NCBI RefSeq assembly: GCF_030816965.1
Contig: NZ_JAUSYQ010000002.1
Coordinates: forward strand, 3,567,001 to 3,631,000
Length of the DNA stretch: 64,000 nucleotides
Reading direction: 5' to 3'
Origin: Streptomyces canus
GTDB lineage: Bacteria > Actinomycetota > Actinomycetes > Streptomycetales > Streptomycetaceae
A program made the position numbers and the translations under genes. Under the pieces are notes generated by a model. It made no database searches and had not been told where the DNA came from. It worked only from the letters and a program-made list of their open reading frames with translations. Shown piece after piece: positions 10,048-19,675 of the stretch. Every line of letters starts with the position of its first letter. Within the stretch, counting starts at the first letter, position 1.

Positions 10048-11334
10048 CTACGCCGTCTTCTGCTCGCCGGGGCCGCGCCCTCGGGCGTCCCTCGGGATCA
10101 GGGTCGGGTTGACGTTGGAGTGGACGACGTCCGCCGTGATGACGACACGGGCCACGTCCTTGCGGGACGGGATCTCGTACATGACGCCCTGGAGGACCTC
10201 TTCCATGATGGCGCGCAGGCCGCGCGCGCCGGTCTGGCGGAGGATGGCCTGGTCGGCGATGGCCTCCAGGGCCTCGCGCTCGAAGTCCAGCTCCACGCCG
10301 TCGAGTTCGAAGAGGCGCTGGTACTGCTTGACCAGTGCGTTGCGGGGCTCGACCAGGATCTGGAGGAGGGCCTCGCGGTCCAGGTTGTGGACGGAGGTGA
10401 TGACCGGGAGGCGGCCGATGAACTCGGGGATCATGCCGAACTTCACCAGGTCCTCGGGCATGACGTCCTCGAACTGGTCCTTGGCCTCCAGCTCGCGCTT
10501 GGAGCGGATCGTCGCCCCGAAGCCGATGCCCTTGGCGCCCGCCCGGGACTCGATGAGCTTCTCCAGGCCCGCGAAGGCACCGCCCACGATGAACAGGACG
10601 TTCGTCGTGTCGATCTGGATGAACTCCTGGTGCGGGTGCTTGCGTCCGCCCTGCGGCGGCACGGAGGCGGTGGTGCCCTCCAGGATCTTCAGCAGGGCCT
10701 GCTGCACGCCCTCGCCGCTCACGTCCCGCGTGATCGACGGGTTTTCGCTCTTCCGCGCGACCTTGTCGATCTCATCGATGTAGATGATCCCGGTCTCGGC
10801 CTTCTTGACGTCGTAGTCGGCCGCCTGGATCAGCTTCAGCAGGATGTTCTCGACGTCCTCGCCGACGTATCCCGCCTCGGTGAGCGCCGTCGCGTCCGCG
10901 ATCGCGAACGGGACGTTCAGCATGCGGGCCAGCGTCTGCGCGAGAAGCGTCTTGCCGGAGCCCGTGGGGCCCAGCAGGAGGATGTTGGACTTCGCCAACT
11001 CGATCGCGTCGTCACGGCTGCTGCCGCCGCCGTTCTCGCCGGCCTGGACGCGCTTGTAGTGGTTGTACACCGCCACGGAGAGGGCCTTCTTGGCCGACTC
11101 CTGGCCCACCACATAGCCCTCCAGGAACTCGTAGATCTCGCGGGGCTTGGGGAGTTCCTCCCAGCGCACCTCGCTCGTCTCCGCGAGTTCCTCCTCGATG
11201 ATCTCGTTGCAGAGATCGATGCACTCGTCGCAGATGTACACACCAGGCCCTGCGATGAGCTTCTTGACCTGCTTCTGGCTCTTGCCGCAGAACGAGCACT
11301 TGAGCAGATCGCCGCCGTCACCGATGCGTGCCAC
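10048..11334 (-). CDS. clpX: ATP-dependent Clp protease ATPase subunit ClpX
   Basis: A 428-aa AAA+ unfoldase that feeds substrates to ClpP. The N-terminal C4 zinc finger has C13, C16, C35 and C38 (CSFC / CDEC). Walker A is GPTGSGKT (about 123-130) and Walker B is IIYIDEIDK. The start is GTG 11334 ([16 protein letters not shown]), with AAGGGGAAG upstream and the normal family length. The open frame runs upstream to 11478, but that extension has no similarity. It lies 161 bp after clpP2 on the same strand, and the downstream hairpin at 9993 ends the unit. Confidence 0.97.
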   Translation of the reverse strand: MARIGDGGDLLKCSFCGKSQKQVKKLIAGPGVYICDECIDLCNEIIEEELAETSEVRWEELPKPREIYEFLEGYVVGQESAKKALSVAVYNHYKRVQAGENGGGSSRDDAIELAKSNILLLGPTGSGKTLLAQTLARMLNVPFAIADATALTEAGYVGEDVENILLKLIQAADYDVKKAETGIIYIDEIDKVARKSENPSITRDVSGEGVQQALLKILEGTTASVPPQGGRKHPHQEFIQIDTTNVLFIVGGAFAGLEKLIESRAGAKGIGFGATIRSKRELEAKDQFEDVMPEDLVKFGMIPEFIGRLPVITSVHNLDREALLQILVEPRNALVKQYQRLFELDGVELDFEREALEAIADQAILRQTGARGLRAIMEEVLQGVMYEIPSRKDVARVVITADVVHSNVNPTLIPRDARGRGPGEQKTA

Positions 11335-11495
11335 GGTGTGCTTCCCCTTCGCCTGGGAGACGCCTAGGTCCAGCGGCTCCTGGTGCTGCCTTATGTCCGA
11401 CGGTACCTTGCCGGGCCCCCCGTTCGGGCCCCCCTTGGCAGGGTTCACTTTGACGTGCGCTGTGCCAAGGGGCGGCATATCCTACGGGGTCCGGG

Positions 11496-12176
11496 TCAGC
11501 GGACGGCGGCGTTGTTCATCTTCCGGGTGGAGATGATCTGGTCGATCAGGCCGTACGCCAGGGCGTCGTCGGCCGTGAGGATCTTGTCGCGCTCGATGTC
11601 CTCGCGGATCTTCTCGATCGGCGTGGTGGAGTGCTTGGCCAGCAGGTCTTCCAGCTGCGCGCGCATCCGGAGGATCTCGTTGGCGGCGATCTCCAGGTCG
11701 GAGACCTGACCGCGGCCGGTCTCGCTGTAGGGCTGGTGGATCAGCACGCGCGCGTTGGGCAGCGCCATGCGCTTGCCGGGCGTACCGGCGGCCAGCAGGA
11801 TCGCTGCGGCGGAGGCCGCCTGACCCATGCAGACCGTCTGGATGTCCGGCTTCACGAACTGCATCGTGTCGTAGATCGCGGTCAGCGCGGTGAAGGAGCC
11901 ACCCGGGCTGTTGATGTAGACGGAGATGTCCCGGTCGGGGTCCATCGACTCCAGGCACAGCAGCTGCGCCATGACGTCGTTGGCGGAGGCGTCGTCGATC
12001 TGCACGCCGAGGAAGATCACGCGCTCCTCGAAGAGCTTCGCGTACGGGTCGTACTCGCGGATGCCCTGCGAGGTGCGCTCGACGAAGCGGGGGATCACGT
12101 AGCGGGACTCCGCCGAGGGACCCGTGTACTCGGCGCGTGTGCGGTCGTACAGGCTGCTGCCGGGGAAGTCGTTCAC
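11496..12176 (-). CDS. clpP2: Clp protease proteolytic subunit ClpP2
   Basis: A 226-aa serine peptidase. Catalytic Ser122 lies in MGQAASAAA and His147 in VLIHQPY; the handle region is [19 protein letters not shown]. Compared with ClpP1 it has an N-terminal extension of about 20 residues. Streptomyces ClpP1 and ClpP2 are thought to form mixed tetradecamers (established for actinobacteria). It lies about 50 bp downstream of clpP1, and the two genes form the clpP1P2 operon. Confidence 0.96.
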   Translation of the reverse strand: MNDFPGSSLYDRTRAEYTGPSAESRYVIPRFVERTSQGIREYDPYAKLFEERVIFLGVQIDDASANDVMAQLLCLESMDPDRDISVYINSPGGSFTALTAIYDTMQFVKPDIQTVCMGQAASAAAILLAAGTPGKRMALPNARVLIHQPYSETGRGQVSDLEIAANEILRMRAQLEDLLAKHSTTPIEKIREDIERDKILTADDALAYGLIDQIISTRKMNNAAVR

Positions 12177-12226
12177 TGTCTGTCTCCTAGGGGCTGAGGC
12201 GGTCGGCTGGGGGCTTTCCCGGGGCC

Positions 12227-12853
12227 TCAGGCCCCGGTGGTGGTGCCGCCGCCGCCCGGAATACCGGCGGCCGTGGTGATGACGTCGTCGATGAGGCCGT
12301 ACGCCTTGGCCTCCTCGGGGTCGAACCAGCGGTCGCGGTCCGAGTCCCGGGTGACCTGCTCGACGGTCTGGCCGGTGTGCTGGGCCGTGAGCTCGGCCAT
12401 GCGCTTCTTGGTGTGCAGCAGCCGCTCGGCGTGGATCTTGATGTCCGAGGCCGAACCGGCCAGACCGGCGGAGGGCTGGTGGATCAGGATCTCGGCGTTC
12501 GGGAGGGCGAAACGCTTGCCCGGGGTGCCCGCGCTGAGCAGAAACTGGCCCATGGACGCGGCGAGGCCCATGGCGATCGTCATCACGTCGTTCTTGATGA
12601 ACTGCATGGTGTCGTAGATCGCCATGCCGGCCGTGATCGAGCCGCCCGGGCTGTTGATGTAGAGGTTGATGTCCTTGTCGGGGTCGGCCGCGGCAAGGAG
12701 CAGAAGCTGTGCGGTGATCTTGTTCGCGATGTCGTCGTCGACCGGCTGGCCGAGGAAGATGATCCGCTCGTTGAGCAGCCGGTTGTAGACCTGGTCGCCG
12801 AGGCCACCACCGATGGAAGGCTCGCCGGCGGCGGAGGGCATCAGATTCGTCAC
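12227..12853 (-). CDS. clpP1: Clp protease proteolytic subunit ClpP1
   Basis: A 208-aa serine peptidase. Ser100 is in MGLAASMGQ and His125 in [10 protein letters not shown]; the handle is [19 protein letters not shown]. The C-terminus is Gly-rich ([11 protein letters not shown]). The start is GTG 12853 ([17 protein letters not shown]), with AGGTGG 5 nt upstream; ATG 12841 (MPSAAG) is a weaker option. The open frame to 13162 upstream looks non-coding and Pro/Arg-rich. The 320-bp spacer before it, towards tig, should hold the clpP1P2 promoter. Confidence 0.95.
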   Translation of the reverse strand: MTNLMPSAAGEPSIGGGLGDQVYNRLLNERIIFLGQPVDDDIANKITAQLLLLAAADPDKDINLYINSPGGSITAGMAIYDTMQFIKNDVMTIAMGLAASMGQFLLSAGTPGKRFALPNAEILIHQPSAGLAGSASDIKIHAERLLHTKKRMAELTAQHTGQTVEQVTRDSDRDRWFDPEEAKAYGLIDDVITTAAGIPGGGGTTTGA

Positions 12854-13174
12854 GTATCCACCTGCTCGTCTTACGACGGCGCCGGGCCGTCTCACGTTTC
12901 CCTGCGTGTTCCGTGCGGGGCTGGGGCAGTCGGGGACTTCCCTGCCCTCGTAGTCATGGACCCTAACGCGCTGGTCCCTTCGGAGAATCCCGGTAAGCGG
13001 GGTGTTCGCCGGGGGCGTAGCGCCGCGGGGCTTCCCGTTCGTGGACGGCTCCGGGTTTGCGGCGGCCGGCCGCCTCGCGCCCCTCGGTCGGCCGCCGTCC
13101 CGTACGACGGGAGAGCCCCCGGGGAACACAAGTCCCCGGGGGCCCGTCCTGCGACCTTGCAAGGTGCCGTGGGC
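12854..13174. other. Spacer between tig and clpP1
   Basis: A 321-bp spacer without a convincing gene. It contains a GGGAGAGCCCCCGGGGAACA / TCCCCGGGGGCCC palindromic stretch around 13110-13145 that could terminate tig transcription. The rest is the presumed clpP1P2 promoter region. I could not recognise a regulator box with confidence. Confidence 0.4.
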
Positions 13175-14575
13175 TCAGCCCTCGGTCTTCTCCTCGGCCT
13201 CGGCCGGGGTCTCCTCGGAGGCGGCCGAGGCGTCTTCGGCAGGGGCCGCGGCCGTCTCGTCCTCGTCGTCGTCCAGGTCGACGACCTCGCCGTTGGTGTC
13301 CTTGACCGTGGCGGCCTCGACCACGACGGCCAGGGCCTTGCCGCGGGCGACCTCGCCGACGAGGAGCGGGACCTGACCGCCCTCGACGACCGCCTGGGCG
13401 AACTGGTCGGGGGACATGCCGGAGGAGGCGGCACGGCGCATGAGGTGCTCGGTGAGCTCCTCCTGGTTGACGTTCAGCTTCTCGCGCTTGACGAGCTCGT
13501 CCAGCACGAACTGGGTCTTGATGCCCTTGACCGCGGCTTCCTTGGTCTCGGTGTCGAACTCCTCGGCCGTCTTGCCCTGGATCTCGAGGTACTTCTCGAG
13601 GTCGAGGCCCATCTGGCCGAGCTGGTGGTGCTCCAGGTTGTGCTTGCGGGTGTTGATCTCGTCCTCGAGCAGCTTCTCGGGGACGGGCACCTCGACGAGC
13701 TCCAGGAGCTTCTCCAGGACGCGCTCCTGGGCCTGGGTGGCCTGGTCGTACTGCTTCATGTTCTCGAGGCGCTTGCGGCTGTCCGCCCTGAGCTCGTCGA
13801 GGGTGTCGAACTCGGAGGCGAGCTGAGCGAACTCGTCGTCCAGCTCGGGCAGTTCGCGGGCGGCGACCTGGGTGACCTTGACGGTGACCTCGGCCTCCTT
13901 GCCGGCCGCGGAGCCGCCCTTGAGCTCGGAGGTGAAGGTGGCCTCGCCACCGGCCTCCAGGCCCTTCACGGCGTCGTCGATGCCGTCCAGCAGCTCGCCG
14001 GAGCCGATGGTGTAGGAGACGCCGCTGGCGACGCCGTCCTCCAGCACCTCGCCCTCGACCTTGGCCTCCAGGTCGATGGTGATGACGTCGCCGTCCTCGG
14101 CGGCGCGCTCGACCGGGGAGGTCGACGCGAAGCGCTCACGCAGCTCGGTCACGGCCTTGTCGACGTCCTCGTCGCTGACCTCGACCGCGTCGACCTCGAC
14201 CTCGATGCCGGAGTAGTCCGGGATCTCGATGGCCGGGCGGACGTCGACCTCGGCGGTGAAGTTCAGCGTCTCGCCGTCCTTCAGCTCGGTGATGTCGACC
14301 TCGGGCTGACCGAGGACGTCGATCTCGGCCTCGTTGACCGCCTCGGTGTAGAACTTCGGAAGCGCGTCGTTGACGGCCTCCTCCAGCACCGCACCGCGGC
14401 CGAACCGCTGGTCGATGACGCGCGCCGGGATCTTGCCCTTCCGGAAGCCCTTCACCGTGACCTGCTGGTTGATCTTCTTGTACGCCGCGTCGAGGCTGTC
14501 CTTGAGCTCCTCGAAGGGCACCTCGATGCTGAGCCGAACCCGAGTCGGGTTCAGGGTCTCCACGGCGCTCTTCAC
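13175..14575 (-). CDS. tig: Trigger factor (ribosome-associated chaperone)
   Basis: A 466-aa chaperone with peptidyl-prolyl isomerase activity that meets nascent chains at the ribosome. The N-terminal ribosome-binding domain contains [17 protein letters not shown], the trigger-factor signature; an FKBP-like domain (about 150-245) and a helical C-terminal chaperone domain follow. The last 35 residues are very acidic ([23 protein letters not shown]), typical of actinobacteria. The start is GTG 14575 ([15 protein letters not shown]), with AAGGAGA upstream. It lies upstream of the clpP1P2-clpX genes, the usual chaperone/protease grouping. Confidence 0.96.
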   Translation of the reverse strand: MKSAVETLNPTRVRLSIEVPFEELKDSLDAAYKKINQQVTVKGFRKGKIPARVIDQRFGRGAVLEEAVNDALPKFYTEAVNEAEIDVLGQPEVDITELKDGETLNFTAEVDVRPAIEIPDYSGIEVEVDAVEVSDEDVDKAVTELRERFASTSPVERAAEDGDVITIDLEAKVEGEVLEDGVASGVSYTIGSGELLDGIDDAVKGLEAGGEATFTSELKGGSAAGKEAEVTVKVTQVAARELPELDDEFAQLASEFDTLDELRADSRKRLENMKQYDQATQAQERVLEKLLELVEVPVPEKLLEDEINTRKHNLEHHQLGQMGLDLEKYLEIQGKTAEEFDTETKEAAVKGIKTQFVLDELVKREKLNVNQEELTEHLMRRAASSGMSPDQFAQAVVEGGQVPLLVGEVARGKALAVVVEAATVKDTNGEVVDLDDDEDETAAAPAEDASAASEETPAEAEEKTEG

Positions 14576-14770
14576 GGTTCGGTCTCCTTGGGGGCTGACT
14601 TCTTGGTTTCTGCCGGAGCCAGAGCGGCTCCGGCGGATTCGCCGCCCGGAGGACTTCCAGTGGAGATCCAGAGGATGAGGCACACGGGCGTGCAGCTTGC
14701 ATAGTAACGGCAGCGGCGACACGCCCCAAAGGCGATCACTGTGTACGGCCGCGCGAGGTGATCGCGCAGG

Positions 14771-14847
14771 TGGTCGGGGTGGCGGGATTTGAACCCACGG
14801 CCTTCCGCTCCCAAAGCGGACGCGCTACCAAGCTGCGCCACACCCCG
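14771..14847 (-). tRNA. tRNA-Pro (anticodon TGG)
   Basis: On the minus strand the sequence folds as a cloverleaf. The acceptor is CGGGGTG/CACCCCG, with A as discriminator and CCA encoded. The anticodon stem is TCCGC/GCGGA with loop TTTGGGA (anticodon TGG), and the T arm has GGTTCAAATCC. Confidence 0.95.
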
Positions 14848-15570
14848 TCTGGTGCGAGACGTAGGGTACATGCCCGCAGGCAGCGGGGCTGCCGCATTTC
14901 GCGAGCGCCAGGCAGAACCCCGCCCCGCGCGCCTCCCCCGGGGCGCTTGGAGCAGCCGGCACCGGCCCGGCCACCACCCGGCCGCGCCGTCACAAGCGCC
15001 CGCCCACAACCCCACACGCGCCGCGCGCCGTGCGCCGACGGACACGCACAGCGAGGCCGGGCCTCCCGCACCTCACCCCGGCCGCAACCGCTCCGCGGGT
15101 GAACCGCCAGGTGAGGCCGGGCTGGGGACAGTGCCGGCAACCGAGCGGGACTGGTTGTCACGCCTCGCGAGCGGCGCGTCGTGGGCCGACCCGCTCAAGC
15201 TCCGGCCACAGGCTGCGCACGATGCGCGAGGCGCCTGCCGCAAAGGACACACGCGGCGAGCGCACCCACCAGGGGACCGGGGTGGCGTCGGCGGATATGG
15301 ATGGCGCACCGCGGGTGGGTCGGGACCGCCCGTGCGCGACCCGAGGCGAGGACGCTCAGGCGTTCGACGGACACAGTTCCGCGGCGCTCCCGGGCCTGGC
15401 GATCGCGTCGCCGACGGCGCGTGTCGTCCGCGGCAGCGCCCCTACGCGCCCCGGTGCGCCCCGTCGAGGACTCGCCCGGTCGTGGCGGGACGGAAGGGGT
15501 GTGCGACGAGGGGTGACGACCCGGTACGATGCTTTCGTGCCGTCGGTCACCGGACCGCGGCGCATGCTGT
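14848..15570. other. 720-bp tRNA-tRNA spacer, no gene seen
   Basis: Very GC-rich sequence between tRNA-Pro and tRNA-Gly. The open frames in it are Arg/Pro-rich and lack ribosome sites, and the longest run into the tRNA genes, so I treat them as chance. A TACGAT hexamer at 15525-15530 could be the -10 element for tRNA-Gly. No integrase or attachment-site duplication is visible, although the position between two tRNA genes would suit a lost integrative element. Confidence 0.45.
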
Positions 15571-15644
15571 GCGGGCGTAGCTCAATGGTAGAGCCCTAGT
15601 CTTCCAAACTAGCTACGCGGGTTCGATTCCCGTCGCCCGCTCCA
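15571..15644 (+). tRNA. tRNA-Gly (anticodon TCC)
   Basis: The acceptor is GCGGGCG/CGCCCGC, with T discriminator and encoded CCA. The anticodon stem is CTAGT/ACTAG with loop CTTCCAA (anticodon TCC), and the T arm has GGTTCGATTCC. It is followed immediately by a strong hairpin. Confidence 0.95.
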
Positions 15645-15651
15645 TACGACG

Positions 15652-15691
15652 CAGGGCCAGGTCGGAGGATCAATCCTCCGACCTGGCCCTG
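15652..15691 (+). terminator. Terminator of tRNA-Gly
   Basis: A perfect inverted repeat with 19-nt arms (CAGGGCCAGGTCGGAGGAT and its complement) and almost no loop. It starts 7 bp after the tRNA CCA end and is followed by a T-containing tail (GATCGTTTCCTGTTT). Confidence 0.88.
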
Positions 15692-15796
15692 ATCGTTTCC
15701 TGTTTCACCGACCGTCGGTTCCGACGTGGAACCTCGGCCCGGTCCCCCGAGGGGACCGGGCCGGAGGTCTTTGTCGCGTTCGTCCGGTGGCCCGGG

Positions 15797-15991
15797 CTAG
15801 AACTGGATCGAGTTGATGGTGTCCGCTATCGAGTCCAGGAAGCGTTGGATGTCGTCGGCCATGCCGGTCGAGGCGAGGAAGAAGCCGAAGAGCACCGCGA
15901 CTATGGCGGGGCCGGCCTTGATGGATCCTCCCCGCATCAACACCACCAGGATGATCCCCAACAGCAGCACCACTGACAGCGAAATGGCCAC
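15797..15991 (-). CDS. Small conserved-looking membrane protein
   Basis: A 64-aa protein starting at GTG 15991. It has two hydrophobic helices (residues 3-20, ISLSVVLLLGIILVVLM, and about 26-44, AGPAIVAVLFGFFLASTGM) joined by a short basic loop, then an amphipathic tail, DDIQRFLDSIADTINSIQF. An in-frame stop lies just upstream of the GTG, so this is the only usable start. Composition and topology indicate a genuine small membrane protein. I cannot assign a function. Confidence 0.7.
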   Translation of the reverse strand: MAISLSVVLLLGIILVVLMRGGSIKAGPAIVAVLFGFFLASTGMADDIQRFLDSIADTINSIQF

Positions 15992-16347
15992 AACTCATCA
16001 CACCCTCGGTCGGTCCCGCTCTCCCGGCCCGGGGACGCGACCCCGCGACCCCCGCCAGAACCATCGTGCCACCAACGCGGCCCGCATATGCGGCAGGTGA
16101 GGCAACGTTTGGCCATGCCGATACACGCTCCCCACCCCGTGGCCGGTTCCTTTCGGTGTTCACCCACCGCGTCCGCACATCACGTTCGCAGGGAATTCGA
16201 ATGGTCGACACAGACTCGTGAAGGCTGTCGTTATGCGGCATTTCTGATGGATGAATCCTGACAATGCAGGCCTGTTGAAGTCGACTCAGAAGTGAACAAC
16301 CGGCCACGAGACGACCGGTTTTACGGAAACAGACAGCCGAGGCTAGG
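15992..16347. other. Divergent promoter region
   Basis: A 356-bp spacer between the divergent small membrane protein gene and the acyltransferase gene. It is locally less GC-rich (AT-rich pockets near 16190-16330), as expected for promoters. I see no strong hairpin or recognisable operator. Confidence 0.4.
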
Positions 16348-17475
16348 GTGCCTCAGATGTTTCCAGCCGCCGCCGACGCAGTCCCCCGTCCGCGCTCGCC
16401 GCAGGACCCGCCGCCCACCAAGCAGCGCGACGCCTTCTTCGACAACGCCAAGTACCTGGCGATCGTCCTGGTGGCCGTCGCGCACTCCTGGGAGCCGCTC
16501 AAGGGCGACAGCCGGATCCTGGAGGGCGTGTACACGGTCGTGTACTCGTTCCACATGCCGGCGTTCATCGTCATCTCCGGCTTCTTCTCCCGCAGTTTCG
16601 ACATGCGCCCGGACCGGTTGCAGCGGCTGATCACCGGCGTCGCCGTGCCGTACGTCCTCTTCGAGACGGCGTACTCCCTCTTCAAGCGCTACGCCGACCA
16701 CGATCCGGGCATGGACATCAGCCTCCTGGACCCGTGGTTCCTGACCTGGTTCCTGGTGGCGCTGTTCATCTGGCGGCTGACGACGCCGATCTGGAAGCTG
16801 GTGCGGTGGCCGCTGCCGCTCGCGCTCGGCATCGCGATGCTGGCGTCCGTGACCCCGGACATCGGCGACGACCTGGACCTCCAGCGGGTGCTCCAGTTCC
16901 TGCCGTACTTCGTGCTGGGCCTCGTCATGAAGCCCGAGCACTTCCGTACGGTGCGGCGCCGCTCGATGCGGATCGCGGCGGTGCCGGTGTTCGCGGCCGC
17001 CCTCGCCGTCGGCTGGTGGGCGGTGCCGCGGATGAACACCGAGTGGTTCTACCACCGCAACGCCGCCCAGGAGATGGGCGCGCCCTGGTGGACGGGACCG
17101 GTCATGGTGCTGGCCATGTTCGGCAGTTCGCTGCTGCTGACGGCCTGTTTCTTCGCCTGGGTGCCGGGTCGGCGGATGTGGTTCACCGCGCTCGGCGCGG
17201 GCACGCTGTACGGCTATCTGCTGCACGGTTTCCTGATCAAGGGCGCGGTTTTCGCGGGCTGGTTCGACCACGCCTGGCTGCACCGGCCGCTCGGCGAGCT
17301 CTCCGTGAGTGCTCTGGCCGCGATCGCCGTCACCCTGCTGTGCACCTCGCCGGTGCGCCGGGTCTTCCGGTTCGCGATGGAGCCCGACATGAACTGGGCG
17401 TTCAGGAAGGACGCCACCGACCTGGCCCGGGTTCGCGAACGGACGACGGCTCCTCGCGAGAAGGTCGACGCCTAG
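16348..17475 (+). CDS. Acyltransferase-3 family membrane protein
   Basis: A 375-aa polytopic protein. The N-terminal core FFDNAKYLAIVLVAVAHSWEPL, with the conserved His in the first membrane segment, and FHMPAFIVISGFF are the signatures of the OafA/NodX-type acyltransferase-3 (DUF1624-like) family, which O-acylates surface sugars or other membrane-proximal acceptors. About ten hydrophobic segments are visible, with a cytoplasmic C-terminus of about 45 aa. The start is either GTG 16348 or ATG 16357. It is convergent with the HD-domain gene, and their stop codons overlap (17472-17475). Confidence 0.85.
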   Translation: MPQMFPAAADAVPRPRSPQDPPPTKQRDAFFDNAKYLAIVLVAVAHSWEPLKGDSRILEGVYTVVYSFHMPAFIVISGFFSRSFDMRPDRLQRLITGVAVPYVLFETAYSLFKRYADHDPGMDISLLDPWFLTWFLVALFIWRLTTPIWKLVRWPLPLALGIAMLASVTPDIGDDLDLQRVLQFLPYFVLGLVMKPEHFRTVRRRSMRIAAVPVFAAALAVGWWAVPRMNTEWFYHRNAAQEMGAPWWTGPVMVLAMFGSSLLLTACFFAWVPGRRMWFTALGAGTLYGYLLHGFLIKGAVFAGWFDHAWLHRPLGELSVSALAAIAVTLLCTSPVRRVFRFAMEPDMNWAFRKDATDLARVRERTTAPREKVDA

Positions 17476-17930
17476 TCAGACACCCGGCTCAGACCGAGAA
17501 GCGCGCGCATCCCCGCGTACTTCTCGGTCAGTCGTTTCCGCGTCACCTCGTCCAGGACCGCCAGGCGCGCCGGGTCCGCGTTGTGCGCCAGGTCGGCCTC
17601 CTTCACCAGCAGCGCGCCCGGGGTCGCCAGGATGCGCCGGGCGTACACCTCGGGCGGCTCCCCGGCCCGCTTGGTGACGGCGAGCACGATGTCCTTCGTA
17701 CGGCGGCTCAGCGCGGCCTGGTCGAGCCAGTGCGCGGAGAGCGCGTCGTCCTCGACGGAGTCGTGCAGCCAGGCCGCCGCGATCTGCTCGTCGCCGCCGC
17801 CCCGCGCGCGTACGCCCTCGGCGACGGCCCGCAGGTGTTCGGCGTAGGGCCGTCCCGCCTTGTCGGTCTGGCCCTCGTGCGCGGCGCGGGCAAGGGCCTC
17901 GACTTCGGCCAGGGTCAACTCGTCGGTCAT
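17472..17930 (-). CDS. HD-domain phosphohydrolase
   Basis: 152 aa. It resembles the hydrolase half of RelA/SpoT-type or MESH1-like enzymes. An early His is in RPYAEHLRAV (H32), the HD pair in AAWLHDSVED (H56-D57), and EADLAHNADP (about 111-120) supplies the downstream Asp. Small stand-alone proteins of this kind hydrolyse (p)ppGpp or other nucleotides, but the substrate here is inferred only. Its ATG overlaps the stop of the upstream degenerate reading frame (ATGA), which suggests it once belonged, or still belongs, to a unit with the PP2C gene. Confidence 0.8.
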   Translation of the reverse strand: MTDELTLAEVEALARAAHEGQTDKAGRPYAEHLRAVAEGVRARGGGDEQIAAAWLHDSVEDDALSAHWLDQAALSRRTKDIVLAVTKRAGEPPEVYARRILATPGALLVKEADLAHNADPARLAVLDEVTRKRLTEKYAGMRALLGLSRVSD

Positions 17931-18325
17931 TGCTCCAGTGTGTCGCGCCGCGGCGCCGTACGGGCCGGGAGGCCTGCCTCGGTGAGACCGAGCACGATGA
18001 TCGTGCCGGCGAAGGCGCCGTGGACGAGGGCGGCGAGCGCGATGGCCGTGCCGAGGGCGGTCATCACCAGAGGGTGCCGAGTGCCCCGAGGGCGACGGGA
18101 GTTCCGCCCTTCGTCCACAGTTCCGTGTCGAAGGCGGAGCCGACGTGGGTCGCGAGGCCGGCGCGGGCCGTCGTCACCCGGGCGAGGCCCAGGCCGCGTC
18201 GGTACGTGGACAGGATCCGCGGTCACTTTTGTGCCGTCCCGGAGTCGAAGGCCTGGAAGACCTGGCCGAGGCGGGCGGTCCCGTGCAGGTGCCGGGCGGC
18301 GGTGATCCCCGCCCTGGGGTCATGG
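17927..18325 (-). pseudogene. Degenerate coding remnant between PP2C and HD genes
   Basis: This 400-bp stretch carries protein-like minus-strand frames that are broken. One frame reads ITAARHLHGTARLGQVFQAF, ends at an in-frame TGA, then continues RILSTYRRGLGLARV to ALGALGTLW and a TGA. That TGA overlaps an ATG (18064) opening a 45-aa hydrophobic frame (MTALGTAIALAALVHGAFAG) whose stop overlaps the HD-gene ATG. I recognise no family. It may be a decayed gene, or a genuine 45-aa membrane peptide plus spacer. Confidence 0.35.
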
Positions 18326-19507
18326 TCAGCGGGGCACGGCCTGGGCCGTAGGCCCTTCCCGGCAGATCAGCAGCAGCGCCCGGTCGTCGTTGACGTCCTT
18401 CGCGACCGCCTCGATCAGGTGCCACGCGGCACCGTGAAAGCCGCCCGCCACATAGCGGTCGGCCTCGCCCGTCAGGCGGTCGATGCCCTCCACTATGTCC
18501 CGGTCGGACGTCTCGACCAGACCGTCGGTGAAGAGCATCAACACGTCACCGGGCCGGAGCGCGCCCTTCACCGGGTCGAACTGGGCGCCGTCGTAGACCC
18601 CGAGGAGCGGGCCCTCCGCGGCCTTCTCCTCCCACCGGCCGCTGCCCGCGCTGAGCTGCAGCCCCGGCGGATGGCCGGCCGAGTAGAGCTCGTAGTCGCC
18701 GGAGTCGAGGTCCAGGACCAGGTGGATGGAGGTCGCGAAACCCTCGTCCCAGTCCTGGCGGAGCAGATAACCGTTCGCGGCGGGCAGGAAGGCATGCGGG
18801 GGCAGTGAACCCAGCAGGCCGCCGAACGCCCCCGACAGCAGCAGCGCACGCGATCCCGCGTCCATGCCCTTCCCGGAGACGTCCGTCAGGACGACCTCCA
18901 GCGTCCGGCCGCCGTTGGTACGGGCCGCGACGACGAAGTCACCGGAGAACGACTGCCCGCCCGCGGGACGCAGCGCCATCTCCCGGTGCCAGCCCTGCGG
19001 CAGCTGCGGCAGCTTGCTCTGCACCCTGATGCGTTCCCGCAGGTCGAACAGCATCGTGCCGCCGCGCCGCCAGGGCACCCCGACCCGGCTGCGGAACTGG
19101 GCGATCAGCAGGCCGAAGAAGCCACAGGCGGCCACGACCAGGACCACGCCCGGGGTGACCCGGGACGGTCCCTCGGTGTACGGCCCCAGCTGCACCGACT
19201 CCACGATCAGGGCCGTCGCCGCCGCCGCGTACAGGCCGAGCAGGCTCGCCGGGCGCAGCAGCAGTCCGCCGGCGACGATCGGCAGGACCAGCGCGGCCGG
19301 TGAGCACCACACCGAGTTCATCAAAGTAATGGCCGCGATCACCGGGACGGTCAGGAGCAGACCGGCCAGCGCGACCCAGTCCGAGCCGTCGCCGCGGAAG
19401 TAGTCCACGGCGCTTCTGCGCAGGCCGACGCGGACCCGGTGCCACTGCATCCTCAACCGGGCCGTGAACGTCTCGGCTTCCGCGCGCCGCTCTCGTCCTG
19501 CTGCCAT
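18326..19507 (-). CDS. Membrane-bound PP2C/SpoIIE-type phosphatase
   Basis: 393 aa. Residues 1-40 are basic and cytoplasmic. Four or so membrane helices occupy about 45-140 (VALAGLLLTVPVIAAITLM, GVVLVVAACGFFGLLIAQF). A SpoIIE/RsbU-like PP2C domain covers about 165-393, with the metal-binding motifs SGDFVVAA, VVLTDVSGKGMDAG and DDRALLLI. Such enzymes dephosphorylate anti-anti-sigma factors (family knowledge); the partner is not in the window. No PAS, GAF or kinase domain is present, so the sensor is likely the membrane part. Confidence 0.9.
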   Translation of the reverse strand: MAAGRERRAEAETFTARLRMQWHRVRVGLRRSAVDYFRGDGSDWVALAGLLLTVPVIAAITLMNSVWCSPAALVLPIVAGGLLLRPASLLGLYAAAATALIVESVQLGPYTEGPSRVTPGVVLVVAACGFFGLLIAQFRSRVGVPWRRGGTMLFDLRERIRVQSKLPQLPQGWHREMALRPAGGQSFSGDFVVAARTNGGRTLEVVLTDVSGKGMDAGSRALLLSGAFGGLLGSLPPHAFLPAANGYLLRQDWDEGFATSIHLVLDLDSGDYELYSAGHPPGLQLSAGSGRWEEKAAEGPLLGVYDGAQFDPVKGALRPGDVLMLFTDGLVETSDRDIVEGIDRLTGEADRYVAGGFHGAAWHLIEAVAKDVNDDRALLLICREGPTAQAVPR

Positions 19508-19675
19508 TAGTTCGGGACCTTATCCGTCGAACCCCCTGCTTGGCACAGGAGGTACGACTTGTCCCCCGTGCGAGGTTCAACTTCACAGTCTCCGGAGAGC
19601 GGTGAACGCCCCGGCCGGCGACGGGTCCCGGGAAATTCCCTCGCTCGTCCCGCAATGCCCTGGTAGGCATGGTTC

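Noticed and set aside
14789..15599. Long plus-strand frames between the two tRNA genes
   Set aside because: They start or end inside tRNA genes, are Arg/Pro/Ala-rich, and have no ribosome site or recognisable domain.
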